DNA of 64,000 nucleotides from DASRIA01 sp963816975 (GTDB lineage: Bacteria > Actinomycetota > Thermoleophilia > Solirubrobacterales > JBBDJG01), in assembly GCA_963816975.1 (NCBI GenBank), contig CAWFMD010000006.1, forward strand, positions 1,054,001-1,118,000. The letters run 5' to 3'. Position 1 is the first letter of the stretch. Each line of letters begins with the position of its first letter. This document shows positions 7,742-17,717 of this stretch, in pieces. Position numbers and translations under genes: made by a program. Below the pieces are notes generated by a model. It was not told the origin of the DNA and did no database searches. It saw nothing but the letters and a program-made list of their open reading frames with translations.

Positions 7742-10708
7742 GTGTCAGCAGCAGCGCGTCGGGTTTCACGCGGGATTTCGTTCCTCACAGCGGGGATTGC
7801 CCTCGCGCTCGTCTTCGCCGGCGCCGCCAGCGCCGCGACCTTCAACGCGCGCGGCAGCGCCGAGCAGGTGTACGTCACCGACCTGCCGGCGGGAGCGGGG
7901 ATCTCGCTGCTCGACTCCGGCGACGACGTGGTCGAGACCAGGAGCGCCAACTCCCTCGGTGGGGCGCTGTTCCGCAACGTCGCACCGGGCAGCGGCTACC
8001 GCGTCCGGCTCGACTCGACGAGCGAGACGTCCGACCCGCTGACGGTGCTGACGACGCAGTCGGCGCCGCCCTCGACGGACGTCTACAACCAGAGCATCCC
8101 CTCCGACGGGTACGGCTACATGACCACCCGCGACGGCACCAAGCTGGCCTACTCGGTCCATCCGCCGACCGACGCCTCGCAGGCCCTGGGCTTCGACCTG
8201 CCGCCCAACCCGGCCGGCGACAGCGTGCCGGCCCCGACCCTGATCGAGTACTCCGGGTACGGCTACGCGCGGCCGGAGGGCCCGCAGAGCGGGATCGCCG
8301 CGCTCGCCAACCTGATGGGGTTCACGGTCGTCGACGTCAACATGCGCGGAACCGGTTGCTCCGGGGGCGCGTTCGACTTCTTCGAGCCGCTGCAGAACCT
8401 CGATGGCTACGACGTGGTCGAGACGGTCTCGCGGCAGCCGTGGGTCGCCCACAACCAGGTGGGGATGCTCGGCATCTCCTACGGCGGCATCAGTCAGCTC
8501 TTCACGGCGCAGACCCGCCCGCCGAGCCTGGCCGCGATCGCGCCGCTGTCCGTGATCGACCAGGTGCAGACGACGCTCTATCCGGGCGGCACTCTGAACA
8601 CGGGATTCGCCTACGCGTGGGCGCAGGAGCGGATGCGCGAGGCGCGCCCGGCCGATCCCGCGAATCCCAACAACGGAGCCCAATCTTGGGCCGTCGAGCG
8701 CGTCGCAAACGGCGATACGACGTGCGGTGACAACCAGGTGCTGCACCCCGAGGCCGCCGATCTCGAGGCGAAGATCCGCGACAACGACCACTACGTGCCC
8801 GAGGTCGCCGACCCGCTCTCCCCACTCACGTTCGTCGACGAGATCGACGTCCCGGTGTTCATGGCCTGTCAATGGACCGATGAGCAGACCGGCGGTCACT
8901 GCCCGACGCTCGCGAAGCGCATGACCGGCACCGACAAGAAGTGGTTCACCTACACGAACGGCACGCACGTGGACTCGCTCAGTCCCGAGATCTACAACCG
9001 CCTCTACGACTTCTTCAACATCTACGTCGGCGAGCAGGCTCCGCCGCCCAGCCAGACAGCCTTCATCCAGCTCACCGCGCCGGCGGCCTTCCAGGCGGTC
9101 TTCGGCATCAACGGGCCGGGAGGGGCGCCGCCGGCCATGACGTTGCCGCCGGACCCGATCCAGGCAATGCCGACCTACGACCTCGCCAAGTCGGCGTTCG
9201 AGGCCCAGCCTCCGATCCGCGTGCTGTTCGACAACGGCGCCGGCAATCAGGACAATCCCGGCTGGCCCTATCCGGCATTCGAGCACTCGTTCGACGCTCT
9301 GCCGGTGCCTGGGACCACCGCTCGCTCCTGGTACCTGGCACCCGGTGGCGTGCTGGCCGACACTCCCGCGGGCGGGGTCCGCGCCGACGGGTTCACCTGG
9401 GACGCGCACGCGCGGCCACTGAACGACTTCACCGGCAACACCGGATCGGGCAGCGGCGGGCTGTGGACCGCGACGCCGAACTACCAGTGGTCGCAGGACC
9501 CGGCGCGGCACGCCGTCGCCTACGTGACCGACCTGCTGAGCGCGGACACGACCGTGGTCGGCGCCGGGCGGGTGGACCTCTGGGTGCGGTCCTCGGCGCC
9601 CAACGTCGACCTTCAGGTAACGATCAGCGAGGTCCGGCCGGACGGCAAGGAGACCTTCGTGCAGAACGGCTGGGTGCGCGCCAACGAGCGCGCGCTCGAC
9701 GAGGCCAAGAGCACCGAGCTCGAGCCGGTCCTGAGCCTGCGCGAGGCCGACGTCGCGCCGATGCCCCCCGACAAGTTCGTGCCGGTCACCGTCCCGCTCT
9801 ACTACGAGGGGCACGCCTATCGCGCGGGCTCGCGCATCCGCGTCAGGGTCTCGGCGCCCAACGGGGACCAGCCAATCTGGGCGTTCAGCGAGACCGAGCC
9901 CGCCGGCACGGCGGAAATCGAGATCGGCTACGGCAACGGGATGCCGTCCCGCCTCGTGCTGCCGCAGGTGCCCGGCGTCGACGTGCCGGATCAGCTTCCG
10001 CCCTGTCCGGGGCTGCGCGGCCAGCCGTGTCGCGACTACGTGCCGTTCGTGAACGACACTTCCGTGCTCGACGGCTACGCGCGCCCGAAGGGCGCGTCTC
10101 CGATCAACGTCTCGCTGGTGCCCGCTTCCAGGGAGTGCTCGGAGTCATCAGCCAATCGCTCGCACGGTCCACCGCTGGTGGCGCCCTCGTGCGATCCACC
10201 CGTGCAATCCTCCGACCACCTGACGGTGGGAACCTTCGACGCGAACGGCAAGCCGGTCGCCTCGAGCGGGAGAGTCGGGCTGAAGGCGATCGGAGAGACC
10301 CCGATCGACTTGGACAACGGCGATCAGGCCGACGTCCAGCTCACGGCCTCCCTGACGGACGTGCGCAACAAGTCCGACCTGACCGACTACACGGGTGAGC
10401 TGCGCGTGGTGTTCGGGCTGCGGATCACCGATCGCAACAATGGCCCGGCAGCGAACATCCCCGGGACGGTGGTCGACAGCACGTTCGCCTTCAACGTAAC
10501 CTGCGCGGCGACGGGTGGGTCCGAGGGAGGCGAATGCAACGCCACGACGACCGTCGATGCGGTAACGGGCGCGAACCTTGCGCGTGAAGGCAAGCGCGCG
10601 GTCTGGGATCTGTCGCAGATCCGGGTGTTCGACGGCGGAGCGGACGGCGATGCGGACACCGCCGGCGACAACACGCTGTTCGCGGTGCAAGGGGTTTACG
10701 TCCCCTAG
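7742..10708 (+). CDS. Secreted CocE/S15-type alpha/beta hydrolase with C-terminal RPKGA domain
   Basis: A 988-residue secreted protein. Residues 1-31 form a signal peptide (A-G-A-A-S-A-A). The catalytic domain follows the CocE/X-Pro dipeptidyl-peptidase (S15) plan: nucleophile Ser246 in GISYGG, Asp380 in WTDEQTGGH, His409 in NGTHVDS, and then the jelly-roll DLWVRSSAPNVDLQVTISEV. Family members cleave X-Pro peptides, cocaine-type esters or antibiotic esters; the substrate here is unknown. From residue 779 (10076) a domain of about 210 residues begins with YARPKGASP, has four cysteines, and ends in QGVYVP. It recurs in three other proteins of this window. Start is GTG at 7742 after a G-rich ribosome site. 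Confidence 0.9.
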   Translation: MSAAARRVSRGISFLTAGIALALVFAGAASAATFNARGSAEQVYVTDLPAGAGISLLDSGDDVVETRSANSLGGALFRNVAPGSGYRVRLDSTSETSDPLTVLTTQSAPPSTDVYNQSIPSDGYGYMTTRDGTKLAYSVHPPTDASQALGFDLPPNPAGDSVPAPTLIEYSGYGYARPEGPQSGIAALANLMGFTVVDVNMRGTGCSGGAFDFFEPLQNLDGYDVVETVSRQPWVAHNQVGMLGISYGGISQLFTAQTRPPSLAAIAPLSVIDQVQTTLYPGGTLNTGFAYAWAQERMREARPADPANPNNGAQSWAVERVANGDTTCGDNQVLHPEAADLEAKIRDNDHYVPEVADPLSPLTFVDEIDVPVFMACQWTDEQTGGHCPTLAKRMTGTDKKWFTYTNGTHVDSLSPEIYNRLYDFFNIYVGEQAPPPSQTAFIQLTAPAAFQAVFGINGPGGAPPAMTLPPDPIQAMPTYDLAKSAFEAQPPIRVLFDNGAGNQDNPGWPYPAFEHSFDALPVPGTTARSWYLAPGGVLADTPAGGVRADGFTWDAHARPLNDFTGNTGSGSGGLWTATPNYQWSQDPARHAVAYVTDLLSADTTVVGAGRVDLWVRSSAPNVDLQVTISEVRPDGKETFVQNGWVRANERALDEAKSTELEPVLSLREADVAPMPPDKFVPVTVPLYYEGHAYRAGSRIRVRVSAPNGDQPIWAFSETEPAGTAEIEIGYGNGMPSRLVLPQVPGVDVPDQLPPCPGLRGQPCRDYVPFVNDTSVLDGYARPKGASPINVSLVPASRECSESSANRSHGPPLVAPSCDPPVQSSDHLTVGTFDANGKPVASSGRVGLKAIGETPIDLDNGDQADVQLTASLTDVRNKSDLTDYTGELRVVFGLRITDRNNGPAANIPGTVVDSTFAFNVTCAATGGSEGGECNATTTVDAVTGANLAREGKRAVWDLSQIRVFDGGADGDADTAGDNTLFAVQGVYVP

Positions 10709-10714
10709 GCGTCG

Positions 10715-10729
10715 GCCGCGAACCGCGGC
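10715..10729. terminator. Short GC hairpin after the hydrolase gene
   Basis: GCCGCG (10715-10720) and CGCGGC (10724-10729) with a 3-base loop, seven bases after the stop of the 7742 gene. It has no T-tract, so it is a weak terminator candidate. Confidence 0.35.
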
Positions 10730-10778
10730 TCCTACCGTTAGGGTTCACCCGTTTTTGCGCAACGAAGGGGGACTTCCA

Positions 10779-12164
10779 GTGGGCGACCTGCCCCTGCGAC
10801 GGGCAGCTGAACTCGCCGAGCTCTACCTCACCGGGCTGCCCGAGCGTGGCGTGGCCGCCCTCACGGACCTCGCAACTACCGCAGCGGCGCTCGACGGCGA
10901 CCTCCCCGAAGAGGGCGTCGATCCGCTGGAGGTGATCGAGCAGCTGGCGAGCACCGTCGGCCCCGCGACGGTCGCGAGCGCCGGACCGCGCTACTTCGGC
11001 TTCGTGGTCGGCGGCGCGCTGCCGGCGGCGCTCGCCGCCGACTGGCTCGTCTCGGCCTGGGACCAGACGGCCTACAGCGCGGTGTCCTCGCCCGCCGGCG
11101 CCGCCGTCGAGGCGGTCGCCGAGCGCTGGGTGCTGGATCTGTTGGGACTGCCGCCCGGCGGCGCGGTCGGCTTTGTGACCGGCGCCACCGCAGGGAACCT
11201 GGTCGGTCTGCTGGCCGCGCGGCACCGCCTGCTCGAGCGGGAGGGCTGGGATGTGGAGGCGCTCGGACTGCACGGGGCCCCGCGCATCCGCGTGCTGGTC
11301 GGCGATGAGGTGCACCCCTCGCTGCTGCTCGCGTTGCGAATTGCCGGGTTCGGCGACGCCGCCGCGGAGCGCGTCGCGGTGGACGGCCAGGGAGCGATGC
11401 GGGCCGCTGCGCTCGAGGCCGCACTGGAGGACGAGCGCGGTCCGGCCATCGTCTGCGCGCAGGCGGGCAACGTGAACACCGGCGCCTGCGATCCGTTGGC
11501 CGAGATCGCGCCGCTCGCAAAGCGCGCGCGCGCGTGGTTGCACGTCGACGGCGCGTTCGGGCTCTGGGCCGCGGCCTCTCCGGCGCTGCGGGGGCTGGTC
11601 GACGGCGCCGCGGAGGCGGACTCCTTGGCTGTCGATTGCCACAAGTGGCTGAACGTGCCCTATGACAGCGGCCTGGCGATCATCAGCGATCCGGCGAGCG
11701 CCCGCGCAGCGCTCGGGACGAGCGCCAGCTACCTGCCGAGCGCCGGCGAACGCGAGCCGGGCGATCTCGTGCCCGAGATGTCGCGCCGCGCCCGCGCGAT
11801 ACCGGTCTACGCGGCGCTGCGGTCACTCGGTCGACGCGGCGTGGCCGCGATGGTCGAGCGTTGCTGCGCGCACGCGCGCCTGCTGGCCGAGTCGATGGCA
11901 GCGATCGATGGTGCCGAGGTGCTCAACGACGTGGTGCTGAACCAGGTGCTGATCCGGTTCGACGATGACGACGAAACTACGCAGGCGATGATCGAGGCCG
12001 TGCAACGCGGCGGCGAAGCCTGGGTCGGCGGCACCCGGTGGCGGGGCCGTTTCGCCGTGCGCGTCTCGATCTCGAGCTGGGCGACCGAGGAGGGCGACGT
12101 CGCGCGACTCGCGAGCGCCCTGGGGCGCGCCGTGAGCGACGCGCGCCGAGGAGGTGTTTCGTAA
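10779..12164 (+). CDS. PLP-dependent group II (aromatic-amino-acid/glutamate-type) decarboxylase
   Basis: A 461-residue pyridoxal-phosphate enzyme of the fold-type I, group II decarboxylase family. The PLP-binding lysine is Lys289 in DCHKWLNVPYD, and the preceding HVDGAFGLWA carries the cofactor-contacting Asp. The N-terminal half has SAGPRYFGFVVGG and FVTGATAGNL typical of the substrate/cofactor pocket. The likely reaction is decarboxylation of an aromatic amino acid or glutamate to an amine; members with this divergent sequence sometimes act as aldehyde synthases or lyases. The GTG at 10779 is chosen for its GAAGGGGG ribosome site. Its stop overlaps the next start (TAATG), so the two genes are translationally coupled. 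Confidence 0.87.
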   Translation: MGDLPLRRAAELAELYLTGLPERGVAALTDLATTAAALDGDLPEEGVDPLEVIEQLASTVGPATVASAGPRYFGFVVGGALPAALAADWLVSAWDQTAYSAVSSPAGAAVEAVAERWVLDLLGLPPGGAVGFVTGATAGNLVGLLAARHRLLEREGWDVEALGLHGAPRIRVLVGDEVHPSLLLALRIAGFGDAAAERVAVDGQGAMRAAALEAALEDERGPAIVCAQAGNVNTGACDPLAEIAPLAKRARAWLHVDGAFGLWAAASPALRGLVDGAAEADSLAVDCHKWLNVPYDSGLAIISDPASARAALGTSASYLPSAGEREPGDLVPEMSRRARAIPVYAALRSLGRRGVAAMVERCCAHARLLAESMAAIDGAEVLNDVVLNQVLIRFDDDDETTQAMIEAVQRGGEAWVGGTRWRGRFAVRVSISSWATEEGDVARLASALGRAVSDARRGGVS

Positions 12165-12601
12165 TGGCCGAGAAGTCGAAGGGATTCACGGACGACGAAC
12201 GAGCTGCGATGAGGGAGCGCGCCCAGGAGCTGAAGGCGGGAGCGCGCCGCGGGCCGCGCACGGCCAAGACGGACGGGGAAGGCGCCGTGCTCGCGAAGAT
12301 CGCCGAGATGAAGGGATCAGATCGCGCCATGGCCAAGCGGCTCCACGCCCTCGTCAAAGCCAGCGCCCCGGCCCTCTCGCCGAAGACCTGGTACGGGATG
12401 CCCGCGTACGCCAAGGATGGCAAGGTCGTCTGCTACTTCCAAAGCGCGCAGAAGTTCAAATCGAGATACGCGACGTTCGGCTTCAGCGCCGAGGCGAACC
12501 TCGACAAAGGCGCCATGTGGCCGGTCGCCTTTGCGCTCACGGAGCTGACCGCCGCCGACGAGGCGAAGATCGGCGCGCTCTTGAAGAAGGCGGTGAGCTG
12601 A
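12164..12601 (+). CDS. DUF1801 (YdhG-like) domain protein
   Basis: A 145-residue protein whose C-terminal two-thirds match the DUF1801/YdhG-like fold: SPKTWYGMPAYAKDGKVVCY, then KSRYATFGF and a C-terminal helix ending LLKKAVS. The N-terminal 50 residues are charged and helical. Function of the family is unsettled; some Gram-positive members were proposed as iron chaperones. The ATG shares its A with the stop of the decarboxylase gene, so expression is coupled. Confidence 0.8.
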   Translation: MAEKSKGFTDDERAAMRERAQELKAGARRGPRTAKTDGEGAVLAKIAEMKGSDRAMAKRLHALVKASAPALSPKTWYGMPAYAKDGKVVCYFQSAQKFKSRYATFGFSAEANLDKGAMWPVAFALTELTAADEAKIGALLKKAVS

Positions 12602-12622
12602 GCTTCTCAACCGAGCCGCGGG

Positions 12623-12757
12623 ATGAGCAACACGATGTCGTTCACGGGCTACCCCGACGGCGCGAAGGACATGTCCGCACTTTTCGCCGCGTACGGCTTC
12701 GATGTGATCGACCAGGAGATCGGCGGTTGGCCTCTCGCGGGCGACTGGATCTGTTAG
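12623..12757 (+). CDS. Small hypothetical ORF (44 residues)
   Basis: A complete ATG-to-TAG frame of 44 residues with sensible composition: FAAYGFDVIDQEIGGWPLAG followed by DWIC. It starts 21 bases after the DUF1801 gene on the same strand. A GCCGCGGG precedes the ATG but no clear ribosome site. It may be the third gene of the decarboxylase operon or the tail of a decayed gene; the strand-helix pattern looks like the end of a larger enzyme. No family recognised. Confidence 0.35.
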   Translation: MSNTMSFTGYPDGAKDMSALFAAYGFDVIDQEIGGWPLAGDWIC

Positions 12758-12790
12758 GTTGCCGCCCGACTCACCGCTTGCGTACCTAAC
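12753..12790. promoter_or_regulatory. Inverted repeat upstream of the SBBP protein gene
   Basis: GTTAGGT at 12753-12759 is mirrored by ACCTAAC at 12784-12790, 24 bases apart. The right arm lies next to the ribosome site GGGGAGGAAGG of the 12804 gene. TAGGTT (12755-12760) is also placed like a -10 element. It could be an operator or a 5' leader stem. Confidence 0.35.
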
Positions 12791-12803
12791 TGGGGAGGAA
12801 GGT

Positions 12804-15800
12804 ATGTCGCACGGCGCATCGCTCGGGCCCTCGCACAGGGGGCTGCAGGTTGGTCTGGCGCTCATCGCGCTGCTCACGGTGGCCGTGACCTGGGTGTCGG
12901 TCGGCGGCGGCGCGTCGCCTGTTTCGACCGCGCTCCCGGCGCTCTCGACGTCGGCGAGCGCTCCTTCCACCACGACGCACAGAGCCGCCCGCGCGCAGGG
13001 CAAGCTGCCGCTCGCGTTCGTCCCCAACAGGGGGCAGACCCGCAAGAGCGTGCGCTACTACTCCCCGGGCGCAGGCCACGCGTTCTACTTCACGCGGAAG
13101 CGGGCGGTGCTCTCCTTCTCGAAGGGCAAGCAGGGAGTGGCGCTTTACCTCACTCCGCTCGGTGCGAGCCCTGACACCCGCCTCGTGGCAGGCGAGCGGG
13201 CGCCGGGCAAGATCAACTACCTGGTCGGCGCCGAGCACCATCGCAACCTCCCGAGCTACCGCGAAGTCGCCTACCGCGACGTGTGGCCGGGAGTCGACCT
13301 CGTGTTCCGCGGCCGGGGAGGAGCGCTCAAGTACGAGTTGCACGCCCGGGCCGGCGCCGACCTGAGCAGGATCGCGCTCGCCTACGGGGGAGCGGACGGC
13401 ATCGCGGTCGGCAAGGGCGGAGGCCTGCTGATCGGGACACCGCTCGGCACGCTGCGCGACGCGCCCCCCCGTAGCTACCAGCGCATCGGCGGCAAGCGCG
13501 TCCCGGTCGGCAGTCGCTATGCCGTGAAGTCGGGCAACGCCTACGGCTTCGCGCTCGGTGGCTCCTACGACTCCCGTCACCCGCTCGTGATCGATCCGGG
13601 GATCGAGTACTCCACGTTCCTCGGGGGCGCCGGCGCCGATCGGGCCGACGGCGTCGCCGTCGACAGCGCGGGCAACGCGTACGTCACCGGCCGCGCGAAC
13701 GCCGGCTTCCCGACCACGGCGGGTGCGTTCGACACGTCTTCGAACGGGCCCAGCGGCAGCGGGGACGCCTTTGTCACCAAGCTGAACGCCGCCGGCTCGG
13801 CGCTCGAGTACTCGACCTTCATCGGCGGCGCGACCGCCGGCGACTCGGGCCTCGCGATCGCGATCGACGGCGCCGGCAGCGCCTACATCACCGGCTCCAC
13901 GGGCTCCAGCGACTTTCCCACGACGACGGGGGCTTTCGACACCACCTACAACGCGGCCAGCGGCGCCGCCAACGCGTTCGTCACCAAGCTCTCGCCCGAC
14001 GGCTCGGCGCTGGCCTACTCCACCTACCTGGGCGGCTTCAACTCCAGCGGCTTCTTCGACCTCGGCAGCGGGATCGCGGTCGACAGCACGGGTGCCGCGT
14101 ATGTCGCCGGCGACGCCGACTCCACGAACTTCCCGACCACTGCGGGAGCGTTCGACACGACCCAGAACGGCAGCGTCGACGCGTTCGTCACGAAGCTCAA
14201 CCCCGCCGGCTCGGCGCTCGTCTACTCGACCTTGGTGGGCGGCACGTCGTTCGACTCGTCCACGGCGCTTGCGGTGGACGGTGCGGGCAACGCCTACCTC
14301 GCCGGCTACGGCACCTCGTCGGACTATCCGACCACGCCGGGGGCGTTCGACACCAGCTACAACAGCGGCTGGGACGTCTTCGTCACCAAGCTGAACGCGT
14401 CCGGCTCGGCGCTCTCGTACTCGACGTACCTGGGGGGAGCGGCCTACGACGAAGCGCGCGGCATCACCGTCGACGGGGCGGGCAGCACCTATGTCACGGG
14501 CCACACCTTCTCCGCGGCCTATCCCACGACGGCGGGGGCGTACGACACCAGCTACGACAACAGCGTCGGTGGCTCCGACGCGTTCGTCACGAAGCTGAAC
14601 GACTCGGGCAGTGCGCTCTCCTACTCGACCTTCCTGGGCGGGTCGGGCGACGATCTCGGCGAGGGGATCGCCGTCGACGGATCGGGACGGGCATATGTCA
14701 CCGGCTACACGGAGGCGACGAACTTCCCGACGGCGTTCGCGACCGACGCCACCTACAACGGCGGCGCGTTCGACGCGTTCGTGGCGAAGCTGCGCACAGC
14801 GGGCGACTCGCTGGACTTCTCGACCTACCTCGGCGGCTCGAGCGATGACCGCGGCTACGCTGTCGCCGCCGATGGCGCGACCGGGAAGGTCTACGTTGCG
14901 GGGCAGACCAACTCCTCAGGGTTCCCGACCACGTCGGGAGCGGCCGACGCCAGCTTCAACGGCAGCTTCGATGCGTTCGTGACGAAACTGGTCCCGCCCG
15001 GGTCCACGCTCACCAGGCGCGAGGAGCCGGCGGTCATCCAGCAGAGCCTTCCGAGCTCCACGGGCTCCGCCACGGGATCGATCAACGTGGCGATGCCCGA
15101 CCGGCTGCTGGGCATCGCACCGGGCGACCTCGTCGCCTTCCGCTGGGACGAGGGCTGGGAGCAGATCCCGGTGCAGGTCGACGAGCGCCAGGTGATCGAC
15201 CTGAACAAGCCCTACACGACCACCCGGCCGAGCTGCTCGGACCCCTGTTACAACAACCCGCCCAACGGCGGCGCGCTGCATCCGGAGTTCACCGACTCCG
15301 ACACCTTCGTCGGGGCCGACTCGGACCCGACGCTCGACGCCAACGACGAGGTCGCGCTGATGGCGTTCGACGCCGGCGGGCCGCGGACGACATCCTCCGC
15401 GCCCCCCGGCGTGGACCCGGCCTCCGCGGTCGAGGTCGAGATCACGGACCCGCTCGACGGCGGGATGGCGTATGCCTACCTGTTCGAGGACACGAGCGGG
15501 CTGGACCCGGGGGCCGGCAAGGATTACGTCGACTACGAGTTCAATCTCACCAACGGCCCCTACAAGACCGGCGCCTACAACCCGACCGGAACCGCGCCGG
15601 GCGCCGGGATGAACCGCGGGCCGCGTCCCGAGACGTCCTTCGTCGAGACCGACAACTACCGGCGTGGGTTCACCGATCGCTGGTACGACAACGAGCTGCG
15701 CATCACGCGCGGCGGTGCGACCGGCGTCGACATCCTCGATCGCCACGACGACCAGTTCGACTCCGTGGACGCGTCGTGCGTGCGCACGCAGGCCACGTTC

Positions 15801-17105
15801 CGGGCCGGCGAAGGGGCGTTCGTCGCCAACACCGATGGGCCCGTGCGCGCGATCCGCGACTTCGTCGGCGCCAACTCCGGGCCGCACGTCCAGCGCCAGC
15901 ACATCTTCTACGGCGGCCTCGAGGTCATCAACACCTACCTGCGGGTCCACCCGATCCCGGGCGTGCACGACTTCTTCGACTACAGCGAAGCCGGCATCGG
16001 GCTCACGTACGAGAACGGCGTGATGACGCCGGGCGGCGTGGTTTCCGGCACCCCGCCGGGCGGGGTGCCGATCGACGGCCAGCCCGACGCGGTGACCGGC
16101 GCCGGCTCCGCCCAGGCGGACGGCTACGAGTCGGTGGACGGCCCCCAGGGCGCGCTGTCGATGCCGCAGCGGCTGCTGACCAACAACCCCGACCCGAGCT
16201 ACCACCTCAACTACCGCGACGGGAACGTGCCCAACCAGACTCCGTGCACCGGTGATGACGACGAGCTCTACGGAGCGAGTGGCCCGCAGCTCAACTCGGC
16301 GATCAACAACACGGATGAGGCCGGCCGAAACATGTGGGGTGGGGGCCAGTTCTCGAACCTCTTCTACCAGCGCTCGATCTACTACGAGGCCCCGGGCCAG
16401 GCCAACGGGCCGCAGAGGCTGGCCGAGATGCAGCAGCCGCTGGGGCTCACGCTGCGGGGGATCGACCTAGGTGAGCCGCCGGCGAGCGCCGGCTACCCGC
16501 GGCCCAAGGGCGCCACTCCGGCGCATGTCTCGCTGGTGCCGGCCTACCAGCAGTGCACGAGCCCCGACCGCACGCACGGCCCGCCGCTCGACAGCCCGTC
16601 GTGCAACCCGCCGGCGCAGGAGTCCGGCCACCTCACCATCGGAACGCCGGATGCCAACGGCCGCGTGGCGAACGCGATCGGCTCCGCGCGGTTCGCCGTG
16701 CGTCCGGGCAATCCGGCGACATCCGACGACGAAGCCGACGTCGCGCTGACCTTCACCCTCACCGACGTCCGAGACATGGCGGACCTGGGCGACTACACCG
16801 GCGAGCTGGAGGCAAGCGCGGCGGTCAGGATCACCGACCGCGACAACGGCTCCGGGCCCGGAACGGTCGAGGATTTCAGCTACGCGTTCACCGTCCCCTG
16901 CGGCGCGACGAGCGACGGCACCGTCGGGTCCACCTGTGCGACCACCACCACCGCCGACGCGCTCGTGCCGGGTGCGATCAAGGAGGGGATGCGCTCGATC
17001 TGGCAGATCGGCCAGGTAGAGGTCTTCGACGGGGGAGCAGACGGCTTGGCCTCGACGCGCGCGGGTAACACGCCATTTGCGCGGCAGGGCATCTTCGTGC
17101 CGTGA
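12804..17105 (+). CDS. Secreted SBBP beta-propeller protein with C-terminal RPKGA domain
   Basis: A 1433-residue exported protein. The ATG at 12804 follows a strong GGGGAGGAAGG site. After an N-terminal hydrophobic signal/anchor comes the N-terminal domain commonly found before SBBP repeats (LAFVPNRGQT, then PGKINYLVG). Seven SBBP repeats follow (about residues 267-729), each with a YSTFLGG-type strand, G-I-A-V-D-x-x-G-N-A-Y-V-T-G and FPTTAGAFDT, enough for a seven-bladed propeller. Residues about 730-1230 form a beta-rich region I cannot assign. From residue 1231 (16494) the YPRPKGATP domain begins and ends in QGIFVP, as in three other proteins here. SBBP proteins are typically cell-surface or secreted; ligand unknown. 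Confidence 0.88.
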   Translation: MSHGASLGPSHRGLQVGLALIALLTVAVTWVSVGGGASPVSTALPALSTSASAPSTTTHRAARAQGKLPLAFVPNRGQTRKSVRYYSPGAGHAFYFTRKRAVLSFSKGKQGVALYLTPLGASPDTRLVAGERAPGKINYLVGAEHHRNLPSYREVAYRDVWPGVDLVFRGRGGALKYELHARAGADLSRIALAYGGADGIAVGKGGGLLIGTPLGTLRDAPPRSYQRIGGKRVPVGSRYAVKSGNAYGFALGGSYDSRHPLVIDPGIEYSTFLGGAGADRADGVAVDSAGNAYVTGRANAGFPTTAGAFDTSSNGPSGSGDAFVTKLNAAGSALEYSTFIGGATAGDSGLAIAIDGAGSAYITGSTGSSDFPTTTGAFDTTYNAASGAANAFVTKLSPDGSALAYSTYLGGFNSSGFFDLGSGIAVDSTGAAYVAGDADSTNFPTTAGAFDTTQNGSVDAFVTKLNPAGSALVYSTLVGGTSFDSSTALAVDGAGNAYLAGYGTSSDYPTTPGAFDTSYNSGWDVFVTKLNASGSALSYSTYLGGAAYDEARGITVDGAGSTYVTGHTFSAAYPTTAGAYDTSYDNSVGGSDAFVTKLNDSGSALSYSTFLGGSGDDLGEGIAVDGSGRAYVTGYTEATNFPTAFATDATYNGGAFDAFVAKLRTAGDSLDFSTYLGGSSDDRGYAVAADGATGKVYVAGQTNSSGFPTTSGAADASFNGSFDAFVTKLVPPGSTLTRREEPAVIQQSLPSSTGSATGSINVAMPDRLLGIAPGDLVAFRWDEGWEQIPVQVDERQVIDLNKPYTTTRPSCSDPCYNNPPNGGALHPEFTDSDTFVGADSDPTLDANDEVALMAFDAGGPRTTSSAPPGVDPASAVEVEITDPLDGGMAYAYLFEDTSGLDPGAGKDYVDYEFNLTNGPYKTGAYNPTGTAPGAGMNRGPRPETSFVETDNYRRGFTDRWYDNELRITRGGATGVDILDRHDDQFDSVDASCVRTQATFRAGEGAFVANTDGPVRAIRDFVGANSGPHVQRQHIFYGGLEVINTYLRVHPIPGVHDFFDYSEAGIGLTYENGVMTPGGVVSGTPPGGVPIDGQPDAVTGAGSAQADGYESVDGPQGALSMPQRLLTNNPDPSYHLNYRDGNVPNQTPCTGDDDELYGASGPQLNSAINNTDEAGRNMWGGGQFSNLFYQRSIYYEAPGQANGPQRLAEMQQPLGLTLRGIDLGEPPASAGYPRPKGATPAHVSLVPAYQQCTSPDRTHGPPLDSPSCNPPAQESGHLTIGTPDANGRVANAIGSARFAVRPGNPATSDDEADVALTFTLTDVRDMADLGDYTGELEASAAVRITDRDNGSGPGTVEDFSYAFTVPCGATSDGTVGSTCATTTTADALVPGAIKEGMRSIWQIGQVEVFDGGADGLASTRAGNTPFARQGIFVP

Positions 17106-17149
17106 GATGGAGGCCCGCGTGTCGATCGCCCGGCGCTGAGCGGTCCGCG

Positions 17150-17662
17150 CTAAGCAGGCGCCGCGGCCTCGGTCTGCGCGGAGTTGAACGGCGCCGGTCC
17201 GATGATCTCGATCGACGGGGAGCGCTTCGCGGCTGTCTGCAGGCGCTGCCAGTCGGGCGGTCGTGAGATGTCCTCGGCCGAGCGGACCGGCTCGGTCACC
17301 GCGCGGTAGAAGTCCTCTCCCGTGCCGGGTGTCTGCCAGGCCAGCAGGCGCGCTGTCGCCGAGGTCACCATGAACGCATGGGGCAGGCCGCGTGGGGCGA
17401 TGAACACTCCGCCCTGACCGAGGCGATGCTCCTCGCCTTCGAGGTGGACGAGCACCTCGCCCTCGAGCACGTAGAAGCCCTCGTCTTCTGTGGGATGCAG
17501 ATGAAGCGGCGTGACCTTCCCACCCTCCATTCGGACCTCGCTCAGCATGAGCGCCTCCGCGGTCTCGGCGGCGCTCGCTTTCATGGTCCAGACGCCTCCA
17601 CCTGCAAACCACAGCTGCTCGCCCTCGCCCTGCTGCCGGATGATCGGAACTGCCTTTGCCAT
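17150..17662 (-). CDS. Cupin domain protein
   Basis: A 170-residue single-domain cupin. Motif 1 is seen as TPLHLHPTEDEGFYVLEGE and motif 2 as PRGLPHAFMV; the His, His, Glu set of motif 1 and the His of motif 2 are in place to bind a metal. Such proteins range from dioxygenases to isomerases and sensors. The start at 17662 follows an AGGAG ribosome site. It is divergent from a TetR regulator 76 bases away, and its promoter appears to carry that regulator's operator. Confidence 0.85.
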   Translation of the reverse strand: MAKAVPIIRQQGEGEQLWFAGGGVWTMKASAAETAEALMLSEVRMEGGKVTPLHLHPTEDEGFYVLEGEVLVHLEGEEHRLGQGGVFIAPRGLPHAFMVTSATARLLAWQTPGTGEDFYRAVTEPVRSAEDISRPPDWQRLQTAAKRSPSIEIIGPAPFNSAQTEAAAPA

Positions 17663-17717
17663 CTGGTGCTCCTTTCGCTGCGCCGGCGAGGACCGCCGAC
17701 CGCTTCATGGGATCCGA

